Positions 22,405 to 34,451 of a stretch of 64,000 nucleotides of DNA are shown here, piece after piece. The notes under the pieces are model-generated. The model saw only the letters and a list, made by a program, of their open reading frames with translations. It was not told the DNA's origin and made no database searches. Position 1 is the stretch's first letter, and each line of letters starts with the position of its first letter. Origin of the DNA: Epichloe hybrida (lineage: Eukaryota; Ascomycota; Sordariomycetes; Hypocreales; Clavicipitaceae); assembly GCA_019022495.1 (NCBI GenBank), contig JAFEKR010000005.1, forward strand, positions 3,100,001 through 3,164,000. The letters are read 5' to 3'. A program made the position numbers and the translations under genes.

Positions 22405-23635
22405 GGCGATCAAGGGTGAGCTCATTGAGATGAGCACTTGAGCACTTGAGCACTGAGCACCGTGGCAGTGGCAAGGAAGGAAGGAGTGGTCAGCGAGTAT
22501 TCGGGCAGGAGACGAGGTGCTTAAGGCGGCAGTTGAGGGGTACACGACTTCTGCTCCCCAGATTGCGCCTGCCCTTTCCGTCCACCCCGTCCACCCCGTC
22601 CACCCCGTCAGCCCAATTGGCACTTTCAAAGACGATTCCTTGCTTGCCATATACCGAATACCCTACGCTTTGTCGTCCACGAATCCGTGTCTTCATGTCG
22701 TGCTCGCATGCGCCCCAGTGGATTGCCAGACTCCACTAAGCCGTGCGTTGGGGCCGTGGGGTGTCCTCCTCTAGTGTCTGATAGGGATAGGCAATGTTAA
22801 AAATGTTGTCTTTAGCTTCTGCTTAGCAACATAGAAATGTTAACAAACCTTAATTCCCAACGTCTTTTTGACGTAAACGAACAAACACCCATCTGGGTGA
22901 TAGTCCGAATCGCCATGGCCAAGGCTGCAGCGTCGGCGTTCCCAATATATAACTCAGACTTACCGCTATCAAAGACGCCATTGAGATCCTACTAGGACAG
23001 ACATCACGATTAAGGCTTTGGCGCGTGAGGATAAGACACAAAGTTCTGCAGCACGAACAGCAGGCATGCAGGTCCATGTCCATCGCCTCTCATCTGTTCA
23101 GAATTATCACATTACTAGGCTCGGACCAGTAGGGAAGAGCAAGACGTGGAACGTTTTAGCAGAGCGTCAATTGATGACTTCAGGGTCCTCTTGCGTCTTA
23201 TAATGAAGATTAACAGTATCCATACATGATAAATCAAACACCAGTAGCACCATCAACAGCACCAAAAAAAAAAAAATAAGGATTCGGGGCATAATTCCTC
23301 CTAGTGCGAGGTTTAACACGTCCCCATGCGCCCGTCCCTCTGAGGGAAAGCATGTGAAAATTGGAAAACGGCACAGACACGTGCACTATCCTGCTTCAAG
23401 TCGAATCAAATTGGGTCCTCTTACTCTTCGCCCCAAAACATCCTTCAGTTCCTCGGATGCTCTCGCCGCGTTTGCGTTGGTCTTTTTTTTCGTATGCGCG
23501 CCGTTGTCAATACCGCTTGTTCTCCTTCCCAACCTTGACACCATGCAACTGGCTTGTCCCATGCTGCCGTGATTCTTTGGTCATCCTGACATTTTCCCAC
23601 ATCTGCTTGTACCACCTTCATACGTTTTTAGTGCA
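22405..23635. other. Intergenic region upstream of the trehalase gene, no gene seen
   Basis: The interval holds the trehalase promoter and the 3' region of ISU1. A pyrimidine-rich minisatellite (unit CCGTCCACC, three copies then a partial) lies at 22578-22609, about 180 bp before the trehalase start. A 13-base A run lies near 23264-23276. Small frames here lack support. Confidence 0.55.
22578..22609. repeat. Tandem repeat CCGTCCACC, about 3.5 copies
   Basis: The 9-bp unit repeats head to tail in the promoter region of the trehalase gene. Confidence 0.8.
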
Positions 23636-24505
23636 TCAAGCGGCCTGCTGCATGGTCTCCCGGATGGACTTGGCCGTACCAGCCAAGTCGGTAATCTTGG
23701 CGTTGGGGTTCTTGACGTGGTAATCAGCGATGGCGGCTTTGATGGCATCCTCGGCAAGCATGGAGCAGTGCACTTGTGTGATGTTAGTCTCGGGGACATG
23801 AGGGAGGGGTAAGAAAGAAGGAGCAATTTTTATCATCGGAAAATGACGTACGTTTAACAGGCGGTAGGCATAGCTCTTTGGAGATGTCGACGTTGCGGAT
23901 CTTGGAGGCGTCCTCCACTGATTTTACGTTAGTGGGATGAATTGTATTGATATGGCATCGGGGTGTAAACTCTTGAGCTCGCATTATGCGCGCAGTGGAA
24001 GCAATGATGCAGAGCGAGGGAGTAGTCTGTTTCAAAATGGGATGCTGGTGGAGATACTCACATCTCATGCCCTTGACCAACTCGGTCAGATAACTTGAGC
24101 TCGCAATGGCAGACCCGCATCCAAATGTCTTGAATTTGGCATCGGTGATGGTGCCCGTCGCCTCGTCCACACGAATCTGCAGCTTCATGACGTCGCCACA
24201 GGCAGGGGCGCCGACAAGTCCGGTGCCGACAGCGGGATCCTTCTTGTCCATGGAACCGGGATTTCGAGGTCGGCTGTAATGGTCGAGCAGTGCAGATGGC
24301 AAAGAAGAGATGTTAGCTTGGCGTCCAAAATCAGGATGCAAAGGCGGTCGAGGTCATGAGAGCTGTGGTACTACTCGCAATGACAGGAGAACTTATCTTT
24401 GTCGTGGTAGAACCTCCGACCAGCGAGTTGAGGAGCGGCAGCTGCGGTGGCGATAGGCAGAGGCATCGTCCGGATGGAGCGAAACGGCGCTCGTAATGAG
24501 AACAT
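23636..24505 (-). CDS. ISU1: Mitochondrial iron-sulfur cluster scaffold protein ISU1
   Basis: Four exons, 24505-24397, 24289-24062, 23917-23852 and 23772-23636, encode 179 residues. The first 30 or so form an Arg/Ala-rich mitochondrial presequence. The mature part is the NifU/IscU scaffold on which the Nfs1 machinery builds [2Fe-2S] clusters. The cluster ligands are in GAPACGD, FGCGSA and LHCSM, and the Hsp70-binding LPPVK motif is present as CLPPVK. Intron 2 (23918-24061, GTGAGT...CAG) and intron 3 (23773-23851, GTACGT...AAG) are ordinary. Intron 1 has no usable GT-AG pair that keeps the conserved joint; an AT-AC pair (ATAAGT...TGCAC) gives exactly YHDKVLDHY. See the separate intron entry. 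Confidence 0.93.
24290..24396 (-). other. Probable AT-AC intron of the major spliceosome in ISU1
   Basis: The 107-bp intron begins ATAAGT and ends TGCAC on the coding strand. A fungal-type branch site GCTAAC lies about 28 bases before the acceptor. The donor differs from GTAAGT only at the first base and the acceptor differs from TGCAG only at the last. Minor-class (U12) introns would start ATATCCTT and carry TTCCTTAAC, which are absent. Splicing here gives AAA-G/TG-CTC, that is K-V-L, matching the family. Confidence 0.75.
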
Positions 24506-25344
24506 GTTGATGGGAATTCTGTGAGGAAAGGTTCGATCGACTTTTGGGAGGAGTGGGCGAATGTCGTTGAAAATATATGTTTCTTTCTTTTGCCTTTCTT
24601 TTTTTCCTAGTGCGATGTGTGAGGGAATGAGGATGGTAGAGGAACGTCGAAATGGAGATGTGAGATTGATGAGAGAGAGGGTGGCGACGTCGGGGGAGAG
24701 AAAATATGGGGGTGGATTGTGGATTTGGGACCAGACCGGAACTTGACTGGTCAGTGGTGGCGGGGCCGCGGGCACAAGCAAGGCAACAGCCAGTTCGGGC
24801 GAGATGGATTGATAAAAACATGTACGGATTACGGAGTACGAACAAGTCCGGCTACCGGCTTTTCCGCGAGGCTTTGCTTGGGACGACGCGCCAATCAGAT
24901 GCCGAAGAAGACTAAAAAGCCGCGCCTGGGGGGGAAGGGAGATGAGGGTCTCCGAGGGACAAGTTTGTGTAAAGTAGGATTAACACTGTATGATCTCACC
25001 ATAATCGCCGCGAAACAACACAGTGCGGGTACGGCGAACGCTTCACGCAGTCAATGCTGACGGCGGTTGACGGACGACTTGTTGATCGTCGACGGCGCCA
25101 CATCAGCTATTGAGACCTTATTCTATTGACTCTCGGCCGGCGACGAGACGAGGGTGCACGTGCTTACGTGCTCGAGTCTTTCAAAAAGCTTGCGCGTGCA
25201 GGCAGCATGGCCGGTGCTGGCCAACCTTGTTTGCCTTGACCTTCACTCACCCGATTGTCTTTTCTAGCCACGCTGACTGCCTCTTCTTTCTCTCAAGACA
25301 CTTATTGTTGACTCTGCATCGTGCTACCTACCTAGGTATCTGTC
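24506..25344. other. Divergent promoter region of ISU1 and dipeptidyl aminopeptidase, no gene seen
   Basis: This 0.84-kb gap separates two divergent genes. Pyrimidine-rich runs (coding-strand sense) lie just before each start. No domain-bearing frame is present. Confidence 0.5.
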
Positions 25345-28228
25345 ATGGCCCCATTCACCGACGACCCAGATGGTCCCAGACCTCTGGGGCCATCTCGACC
25401 TTCACAAGGCTCGCCCTCGCTCTCGTCCGTTTCCACCTTGAGCCTCGTCTTCGACCGACTCCAGGAAGAAGCGGACAAGCACCCATGCGCGCGTCGAACT
25501 AGCACGCGAAATCACTTCGCATCCATGAAGGATGAAGCCGGCTATCAAGAATCAGAAACGGGGCCCTTTCTGGGCGAGCCTGGCGTTCCACTCCAGCGCA
25601 AGCCCATGGACAGAAGCCTGCGTCGTATCTTGTGGATTGTCGGCGCCGTCTTCGTTGCCGCTTGGCTAGCAGGACTAGGCGTCTTCGTCATGTCCGGGTC
25701 CTACAAGCACGCCAGCGACTCTGAGCACGACCCGGACGCCAGTTTTCGAGGATCTGGCAAAGCCATTACCCTAGATCAGGTCCTTGATGGCTACTGGTCT
25801 CCAAGATCACAAGAAATCAGCTGGATTGCCGACCCTGACGGCGACGACGGGTTATTGCTTGAAGTCGGCACGGAGGCCGGCTTCTTGGTCGTCGAGGACG
25901 TACGCGCCAACAAGGATGGCGCAGCGGCCCACGAGAACTCAAAGACCAAGCTTGCCAAGTCGCGAACACTCATGAAGAGCCCCTACTTCACGTACAAGGG
26001 CGATCGCAAGACACCAGAATGGTGGGAGCCTAGCCCGGATCTGAAAAAGGTCCTGCTGGCCATAAACCGCGAGAAGATCTGGCGTTACTCCTTCACGGCG
26101 ACGTACTTCATCCTCGATGTCGAATCCAACACCGCGGAGCCTCTGGTACCCGACAATGCCGATGCCAAGGTACAGCTCGCCAACTGGAGCCCCAAGAGCG
26201 ATGCCGTCTCCTATACCATGAAGAACAACATGTACATCCGCCGGCTCGGTGGTGCCCGCGACGTGGTGCAGATCACCAAGGACGGAGGACCAGAGTACTT
26301 TTACGGGATTCCCGACTGGGTATACGAGGAGGAAGTCTTCTCCGGCCGCTCTGCGACTTGGTGGTCCGACGATGGCAAGTATCTTGCGTTCCTGCGAACC
26401 AACGAGACTGCGGTCCCCGAATACGCCATCGAATACTACGTCCAGCGCCCGACGGGCAAGAAACCGCTCAAGGGCGAAGAGGCGTACCCCGACGTCCGCA
26501 AGATCAAGTATCCCAAACCAGGGGCGCACAACCCCGTCGTTGACGTCCAATACTATGACGTCTCCAAGGGGAATGTCTTCTCCGTCTCAGCAACCGACGG
26601 GTTCCCTGACGACAACCGCATCATTTCCAATGTCCTCTGGGCTGGGGCCAGGGTTCTTGTCAAACAGTCCAACCGCGTGGGCGACCTCCTCAAGGTCATC
26701 CTCGTCGACCCGGCCAAGCGCGAGGCCAAAACCGTGAACAGCATCAATATTGCCGAAATCGACGGCGGGTGGTTCGACACGTCCCACACAACCAAGTACA
26801 TGCCCGCGGATCCGAGCAACGGCCGCCAGCAAGACGGGTACATTGACACAGTCATTCACGAAGGCTACGAACACATTGGCTACTTTACCCCCATGGACAA
26901 TCCGAAACCCGTCATGCTCACCTCTGGAAACTGGGAAGTCGAAGACGCCCCCTCGGCTGTCGATCTCACCAACAACCTTGTCTACTTCGTCGCCACCAAG
27001 GAATCCTCCATCCAACGCCACATCTACTCGGTCAAGCTCGACGGCTCCGACCTCACCCCTCTGACAGACACATCCTCCGAAGGCTACTACAAGGTATCCT
27101 TCTCTACAAACGCCGGCTTCGCTCTGCTCTCCTACATGGGCCCAAAAACGCCCTACCAGAAGGTTATTTCCACCCCTTCCACGCCCGCCTCCTATGACCG
27201 CACCATTGAAGACAACGCTGCACTCGCCGACAAGGCGAAGAAGCATGAGCTGCCCATCCTTGAATACGGCACCCTCCAGCTCGACAACAATGTCTCCGTC
27301 AACTACCTTGAGCGCCGCCCGCGCCACTTCAGCCCCAAGAAGAAGTACCCCGTCCTCTTCCAGCAGTACTCTGGCCCCAAGTCCCAAACCGTTACCAAGA
27401 CATTCTCCGTCGACTTCCAATCCTACGTCGCCTCCGCGCTAGGCTACCTCGTCGTCACCGTCGACCCCCGCGGCACAGGCTTTCTCGGCCGCCACCACCG
27501 CGTCCCCGTCCGCTCCCAGCTCGGCCTCCTCGAGGCGCAAGACCACATCGCCGCCGCGCGACACTACGCCTCCCTGCCCTACGTCGACCCTTCGCGCCTC
27601 TGCCTCTGGGGCTGGTCCTACGGCGGCTTCCAGACCCTCAAGACGCTCGAGCAGGACGCCGGACGCACCTATTCGTACGGCATGGCCGTCGCCCCCGTCA
27701 CAGACTGGCGCTTGTACGACAGCATCTACACGGAGCGCTACATGCGTCTCCCGCAGGATAACCCCTCCGGCTACGACGCCTCGGCCATCCAAAACGCCAC
27801 AGCTCTGGGCATGAACAAGCGCTTCCTCATCATGCATGGCTCCGCGGACGACAATGTCCACTTCCAAAACTCTCTCAAACTCCTCGACAAGTTGAATCTC
27901 AAACGCATCGAGAACTACGATGTCCACGTCTTTCCCGACAGCGATCATGGCATTTCCTTTCATGGCGCGAACCATGTAGTGTACGATAGTGAGTTGTCCC
28001 CTCCACCCGAGCGGACGACCTCCCACGACGATCGGAAGGCCTCTTTTTTTTTTTTCTTTTTTCCCCGTTTCTTTCTCATGAGGGAGCAGACTCAGACACG
28101 CACACGTGCACATGAATGTATATGAGACATTGCTGACTTTTTTCTTGCTTGTAGAATTAAATCATTGGCTCATCAATGCTTTCAACGGGGAGTGGTTGAA
28201 GATTACGGACCCGAAACCCATGGGTTAA
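25345..28228 (+). CDS. dapB: Dipeptidyl aminopeptidase type IV, vacuolar DAP-B class
   Basis: Two exons, 25345-27988 and 28155-28228, encode 905 residues. The 166-bp intron (GTGAGT...GTAG) joins VVYD to [10 protein letters not shown], a conserved end of the family. It is a type II membrane serine protease (S9B): a cytosolic tail, one membrane helix at about 95-116, then a beta-propeller and an alpha/beta-hydrolase domain in the lumen. It removes X-Pro or X-Ala dipeptides from N-termini. The catalytic triad is visible: Ser758 in GWSYGGF, Asp835 in ADDNVH and His868 in SDHGIS. The long soluble tail and membrane anchor fit the vacuolar DAP-B (or Golgi Ste13) group rather than the secreted DPP IV. 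The region just before the Ser ([12 protein letters not shown]) is somewhat unusual. Confidence 0.94.
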
Positions 28229-28432
28229 AAGAGAGAGTGCATATTGCTTGTACAACATATACATCATTATGAATCGAAAGGCGCACCGGGACCCATCATA
28301 TTTATAGAAACAACGCAAATGCAGAATTTTGATTATTATCATACAACATGCGGTAGATTCTCTTCATTACATAATAATTACAGTGTGGGTTTTTAATAAT
28401 AATTATGTTAATTTTATATATAGCTGATAATA

Positions 28433-31400
28433 TTACAATTGCTGGTATGGTGCCGGCGAGATGTTGCCCATGTTACCGCCCGGTCCAGCGGTAATCATGA
28501 GGCGACCAGCGCCCAAGATGGGGGTGTTGTCCTCCGTCTTCTCCTGCTCCTTGGCCTTGCGAGCTTCGTTGTCAGACTTCAACAGAGCAATTTCCTTTGT
28601 CTGCTGCGACAGCATGTTGATCATGTATGGCATTGTAAAGTCATTGAGACCATGGCGCCAGGAGAGCTCCAGTACAAGATCAGGGCGAATGAGGTCGTTG
28701 CATGCATATAGCATGCCAGTGTAGCACTCACGATGGCCAATGTCGACAAACTAAAGTAGAGGTAACGTTAGCAAGGGGTTTCCTCTCCATGAGACAAGCT
28801 TGGTACTGTGGAACATAGATAGCTTGAACTTACGTAACGAAGTAAGTCATTGACAATGTCGCTCTTGCCAGAAATGGCAGAGGTCTCAATGGCATCCTTG
28901 AAGAGCTTGTCCTGCTTGGACAAAACAATCGACTTCTCCCAGCGCTTGTTCTTGCGATAAATGTTGGCGGCAATCTGGCGGAAGAAAATCAGGTCGTGTT
29001 TCTCGAGACGGCTAGCAAGCTCATTGGCGTCATAGTTGTCGTAGTTCTGGACCGAATCTCGCAATGTCTTGTAGTCTTCCTCTTCTATGAGCAAATCGTT
29101 GACGGCCTCGTTGACAGTGCGCTTGTTTTGCGACTGAACGTTGAGCAAGAATGGCTTGATGAGCGGCAAGCTGTCGTTCTTCTGGAACATCTTGACAACG
29201 CGGTTAACATCAATTCGAGGCGTCAAAGAAGCCAACAAGTCGGTAAGCAATGATGGATGCTGCTCAACGTAGAACTTGATAGCACGGTAATAGATTTCTA
29301 GGTTGGCAACCTTGACAACGATTTCCTTAAACTGCTGGTGGTCCCAAGAGTTCTCGGGGCGCTCAATGACGGCCAGGGCCGCATTGTCAAATTCATCATA
29401 GTGATAGTAGCAGAAAACGAGCTCGGGCCACAAATTGGCCTCCTCGCAGGCGCGGATCATCTTGGGCATGTTCATTCTCGACCAGAAGATCTTGATATGC
29501 TCCATCAAGCGTTCAGGGTGGTACTTGGAGAGCGCAATGCCTAACTCGGTGAACATTCCCATGTGCGCACGCTCAAGACCAAGACCTTGCTCGAGAAGGC
29601 TGATCAGTTCATCAAAATAACCATTTCGCTCGTAATCCTTGACCAGAGTCTGCAACTGCTCGGCATCAACAATCAAATTGAGACCGCAGATCTGAGCAAG
29701 ACGGAACTCCTTCTTCTGAACGCACGCCTCGTGAACCTGCTTCCAGACCTTGATGTTGTTCGCTTTGCGAGCGCAGTCGACAGCGGCCTGGTAGTCAGCC
29801 AAATGAACGAGGGTAGTGGCAAGCTTAGCCCAGTTGGAAATGCTGGTGTAGAAGATCTTGGAGGCCTCGAACAAGCCCTCCTCGTAAGCCTTGTCACCAG
29901 ACTCCTCAATGTTGGCAACGTTGGTGGCGCGCAAGAAGTCCTCGAGCTCGTGGAGCTGATCCAGACGAGCGTAGCAGAATGCAAGGGCAGTGTCGATGGC
30001 GGGCTCTCGGAGAGTCTTGCGGGCCATGCGCAGGTACTTGACCAGCTCTTCGTTTTTGCCGGCATGAGTGGCAATCTCAATCACCTCGGCGTGGTTCTTG
30101 GGATCTTCAGCCTTGATGTAAGATTCAATGGCATCAGAGACACGGAGACCGTCAAGCTGCGCCTTGGCAACCTTGCTCCAAACTTCAGGGAGATCGACCT
30201 CCTCGGCATAGGCCTGGGATCTGTCGATACTGACGACATGCTCCACGAGAACATCAACAGCAGCACTCTTATTATCAGCCTTCTTGTAGATTTCAAAAGC
30301 TTCTTCGAACAGACCAACGTCAATGCATGACGTGGCGATCTCTTGTGCATTGTAGCCGTCGAGTTTGTGAATGTAGTCCATGACACGGCCCTTATCGGCC
30401 TTGGCAGCGGTGAACATGAGGAGATTCTGCAGATTCTGGTTGTCACTGAAAGGAGAAGGTTCGAGGACAATCTTCTCCAAAAGCTCGATGAGCTCGAGAG
30501 GGAGATCATTTTCCAAGAATGAGGCCACGGCGATAGAAACCTTGGCTGGGTCGGTTGACTCCGGAATGGCAGTGGAGACGACCTGGTCGACTACTGAGCG
30601 ACGGTGGATGTTGTTTTCGCTGAGGACAAAGTTCCAAAGCTCGCTGTCTGATCTCTCCAAGAGGTAACGCGCCTGTGCGCGATACATGGAGTTCTCGTTG
30701 GTAATGTTGACCAGCTCGAGGTCGTTCTGGCCCTTGGAGTAGGCAATGTAGGCCAGGTTGGGGTCACGCTTCTCACAGTATTTACCCACGGTCAGAGTAT
30801 CATACTGATCGTTTTCTTTCAAAAACTTCTCCGGGTTGTTATTGGAGTCAATATAAATCTTGGCAAGGGCGTTGTAAACGGCCTGCTGCTGATTGCCTGC
30901 CTGCAAAGTAGCCTCCAAGAAAGGTAGAAGAAGTTTCAAGCGGTTGCGTGATTCTACCTCGGATACAAGCTCATCAATGTTGATTTGCTGGGCATTAACA
31001 GTGCTGAGAAGCTGCTTGATGATGTTCTCTTCACAATCGACGTCGAGCAACCCACCAACGACAGCAGGAGTCCTGCCGGGATTTACACGCTGCACGTAGG
31101 CCTCGATGGCCTGAAACTGCTGGCTCTGGTACAAGTACAGGATCAGGTCGTGGACGAAGTTGAATCGATCACAGACAATAATCAAAGGCAGCTGTTCGGG
31201 CAACTTGGCCTCCTTCAAGAAGTTTTTGACCTTCTCAGGGTTATAGTGGTTGCTGTCTCGGCAGATACGCTCAACCTCGTTCAGCTGGTTTGACTTGGTG
31301 GCGGCTTCGATGTACTTGAAATGAACATCGGGATCCTCCGAGAGATTCACAATACTGCCAAGGTAGTAAAAAAGACCCTCTGAAGTCTTGTATTTCTCGA

Positions 31401-33709
31401 AAAGATCAATCAGGCGGACAGGTCCGAGAAGCTCGGAGTACTTGGTGGCAATGTTCACGACAGACTGCAGGTTCTGGCGAATGTTGTGCTTCATCATTGC
31501 GTCAAGGCAATCGAGGGACTGCTCCACAGAAAGCTTGCCAAAGTAGTTGCTGAACCACTCAGGATTGAAGTTTGGGCTACCTGGGATGTTGACAATGACA
31601 CGTTTGATGGCTTCGGGGTCCTCGTAGAGCTCGAGGGCCTTTTGAGGTAGGCCAGCTTGGTCGCAGAGCTGAGCAACACGAGCCTTGTCAAAGTGAGTGA
31701 ACATGTCATTGCCCAGGATGGCTTCAGCGACCTGAGGGGCGTGCATCAAGTTCATCTCCAAGAGTCTAGTCTGCAGGCGGGCATGCTCAGGCTTGTTGTC
31801 TTTCAAGGCGTCCAATAAGAAAGCTGTTGCTTGCTGAACCATACCCTGAGATTGGAAGATGTCGCAGACTCGCTCCAAATCGACCAACGGGCCTTGGTCG
31901 CTATTGGCCAGCGCGGTAGCGAAATCGCCACCTTTCTCAGGGTTGATGCGGATAATGTGCTGCAAAAGCTGAATGTAATCGGGCTGATATCCTGTTTGTG
32001 CGGTATACGGCAAAATCTTGTCGAATTGACCAGTCTCAGCAAGACCAGCGACAACCTTCTGGGGAACGTTAGCCTTGAGGTAGATGCTCAAAGCCAAGTC
32101 GACATCGTAAGGTCGGACCATGTCGCCCAGTTGCTCAGAGCAATCTAGCTTCCCATCTTTGAACCACTTCTCGAGGAGGTGCTTTCGGTTTTGCTGAAGA
32201 ACAGGTGCGGCCAACTCAAGAGTCTCGTGTCGGTTCAGGCCACCCTTGTCGAGGAGCAATCCAAAGTATTGGAGAGTGAATGTCATTTGGCCTGGTTGAG
32301 CTGGCAGACGCTTGAACTTCTCAATAGTTTCGGCAGTACGGAGGAACCCTCGCGGGGAATTAGCCGCGATTTTGACTGCCTCCTGGTAGTTCCCAGAGTT
32401 GAAGAGCTGGTCGAACTGCTTCGCATAAAGGTTGTCCGCCCCAGGCAGACCAGCTCGGGAAGCCAACTTGATGGCGATCTCGGTGTTCGCCGGGTTTTCG
32501 AGAAGATAGGGAATGACAGTTGTCTCATCGATGGTGACAAACAGAACTTGACCCTTGCGATTGATACTCACAAGACCGGCGGAGTCGTTGTCGGAACAGC
32601 TGGTGAAGATTGTCTCGCTCGAGATTCGGTTCATGAAGATCATAATGCCAGTCTCTAGGTCGTACAAATGAATGAAGCCGTACTTTGTGACCATGAAGAT
32701 GACACCATACTTTTGTGAGATTTGCAGTGCAACGGGGAAGTCGTTTGTAGCCTCGGGAGGGAAAAAGATCTCGACTGCCTTCTTCTGGAAGACCGGGTTG
32801 GATTCGGCGTGATCGACTTCTACGACATGCAACTTGGCGCCAGTAGCTGTTCTAACCGCAAAACTGAACAATTTCGTGTCTTGGGGAGCCCCTTCCAGCC
32901 GCAAGGACCCAAACGCAGCAGCATGGCCCTCGATGGCTTGGCTGATGCCGCGGTCCTTTGAGTACAGTTGCATGGCACCGACCACACGTCCTTGTTGAGA
33001 GGAAATGCCGACGACAACCACCCACTTGCCATCCCCGTTAGCGCGGTAGTTGATGATTTGGCAGCCCTAGTGAGGAATGTACAAGTTAGTCCATGTGCCG
33101 TGAGATAGGAAGTAGCGGCGCGTAGAGGGTGGAAACGAACGTTCAGGTTAGCGTTCCGCTCAAACACCTTGGTAGGAGCGTCTTGCGCAGCATCGTGAAC
33201 ATCCCAGTGATAGACGCTGCTGGTTGTGACAAGACCGAGAGTGGATTCGCTGATCCACTTCCAGAACTGGACATCTTCGTTCATTGTGCAAGACTTGAGC
33301 TTCTTCTTCAGTTCCAGATCAAAGATTTGCAGCGTCCTTGACTGAGCCTTCAAGGCGATGATCTGCTTGTTCCAGTGCATGATGGCACTGTCGGCCTTGA
33401 TGGGCCGCCGCGTGACATTGTTGCCATTCTTCAGCTCAACGATCACGACCTCGGGCTGCGCAGCCTCGCTCTTTCTCTCGCGGATACACACATATGAATC
33501 GGATTCGAGTGTCTACGTCGTGTTTGATTAGCGCCTGAAAAGAATCACGCAATTTTTCCTTCTTTCCTCGGCTTGCCAGCACAAATAAGGTGAAGCTGCT
33601 GGTGGTGGGAATGTTCACTTACGCAGGAGTTGAAGCTGATTGATTGCGTGTCCACTCCAACGTTAGCGAGCTGGACCAGCTCCTGAAATTTGATGGGCAA
33701 AGGCGCCAT
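28433..33709 (-). CDS. CHC1: Clathrin heavy chain
   Basis: Four exons, 33709-33623, 33512-33141, 33066-28834 and 28750-28433, encode 1669 residues, matching the 1650-1680 of the family. Introns are 110, 74 and 83 bp with donors GTAAGT, GTTCGT and GTAAGT. The N-terminal part is the seven-bladed propeller that binds adaptors, starting MAPLPIKFQELVQLANVGVD. The long middle is the repeated alpha-zigzag of the leg, and the C-terminal part contains the trimerisation region and a short flexible Gln/Ala/Pro tail. It coats vesicles at the plasma membrane and trans-Golgi. The start is supported by the family-conserved N-terminus. A palindromic element lies 0.25-0.75 kb upstream. Confidence 0.97.
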
Positions 33710-33954
33710 TGCGCCTGAATCGATTGGCTATGACAAGCGAGAAGCCGAGCAGTGAGGATCTGTATCGGCGCCGTTCGTTTTGATGCAATCGATGCTTCTA
33801 AAGGATTACACTTCGTTCGTAGCTGATCAGTCGATGGCAGTTCAAAGTGGGTGCCTTGTGGCGACGGAAAGAGTTGGCGGGAGCTTCCACGCGCCGAGCG
33901 GTACGCGTAGGAAAGCACTTGCTTGCTTACATAACTGACAAAAGAGGGAGGGCA

Positions 33955-34013
33955 ACTAAACGCGCATATCGCGTTTTTTGAATGCGCATATCGCGTTAGT
34001 CCAAAAACGGAAG
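33955..34013 (+). repeat. Left terminal inverted repeat, 59 bp
   Basis: This 59-bp sequence is an exact reverse complement of 34393-34451. It holds two direct copies of GCGCATATCGCGTT at 33962 and 33984, 22 bp apart. Confidence 0.93.
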
Positions 34014-34449
34014 GACGGTCCCCACACCAAATTTTAGTGTGGCTCGCGTCCATTGATTTTTACTGTTGACTAAGATGCCTACGCCGGCTTTGACCACTAC
34101 GAACCCCTCGCTTGCTTGCTAGGTATTGATAGCGTTAATCGCTTCTTCTGCGGTCGCATAAAATGGCTGTATATCAGGGGATGACATGACAAAAGATATT
34201 TATAAAGAGCGTTGCGTTGTTGCGTTGCGTTGTTGCGTTGCGTTGTTACGTTACGAGGTCTCGTGATAATAAAAAGGAAGGCAAGGAATTTTACAGAAGA
34301 GGTTGTAAGCGTTGCACGTTGCGGTGAGCTGCCTGCATTCGCCACTAAAAAGAGCTGGTATATTTGGCGGGAGATTGGGTGGAAAGGTACTTCTTCCGTT
34401 TTTGGACTAACGCGATATGCGCATTCAAAAAACGCGATATGCGCGTTTA
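33957..34449. mobile_element. Palindrome-ended non-autonomous transposon (MITE-like), probable TA target site
   Basis: The element spans about 0.49 kb and is bounded by perfect 59-bp inverted repeats. TA dinucleotides at 33957-33958 and 34448-34449 fit the duplication of Tc1/mariner-type elements; the two bases beyond them are also complementary, so the exact border is uncertain. Inside is no long frame, only a 13-bp tandem repeat (34209-34247) and AT-rich DNA. It has no transposase and would depend on a partner element. The perfect identity of the arms suggests a recent insertion or gene conversion. It lies upstream of the clathrin gene and could affect its promoter. Confidence 0.75.
34209..34247. 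repeat. Three tandem copies of GCGTTGCGTTGTT
   Basis: Exact 13-bp units start at 34209, 34222 and 34235, followed by a decayed partial copy. Confidence 0.9.
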
Positions 34450-34451
34450 GT
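34393..34451 (-). repeat. Right terminal inverted repeat, 59 bp
   Basis: Exact reverse complement of 33955-34013. Confidence 0.93.

Noticed and set aside
25939..27420. Open frames antisense to the dipeptidyl aminopeptidase gene
   Set aside because: They are shadows of the coding strand with Gly/Val/Asp-rich composition and no domain.
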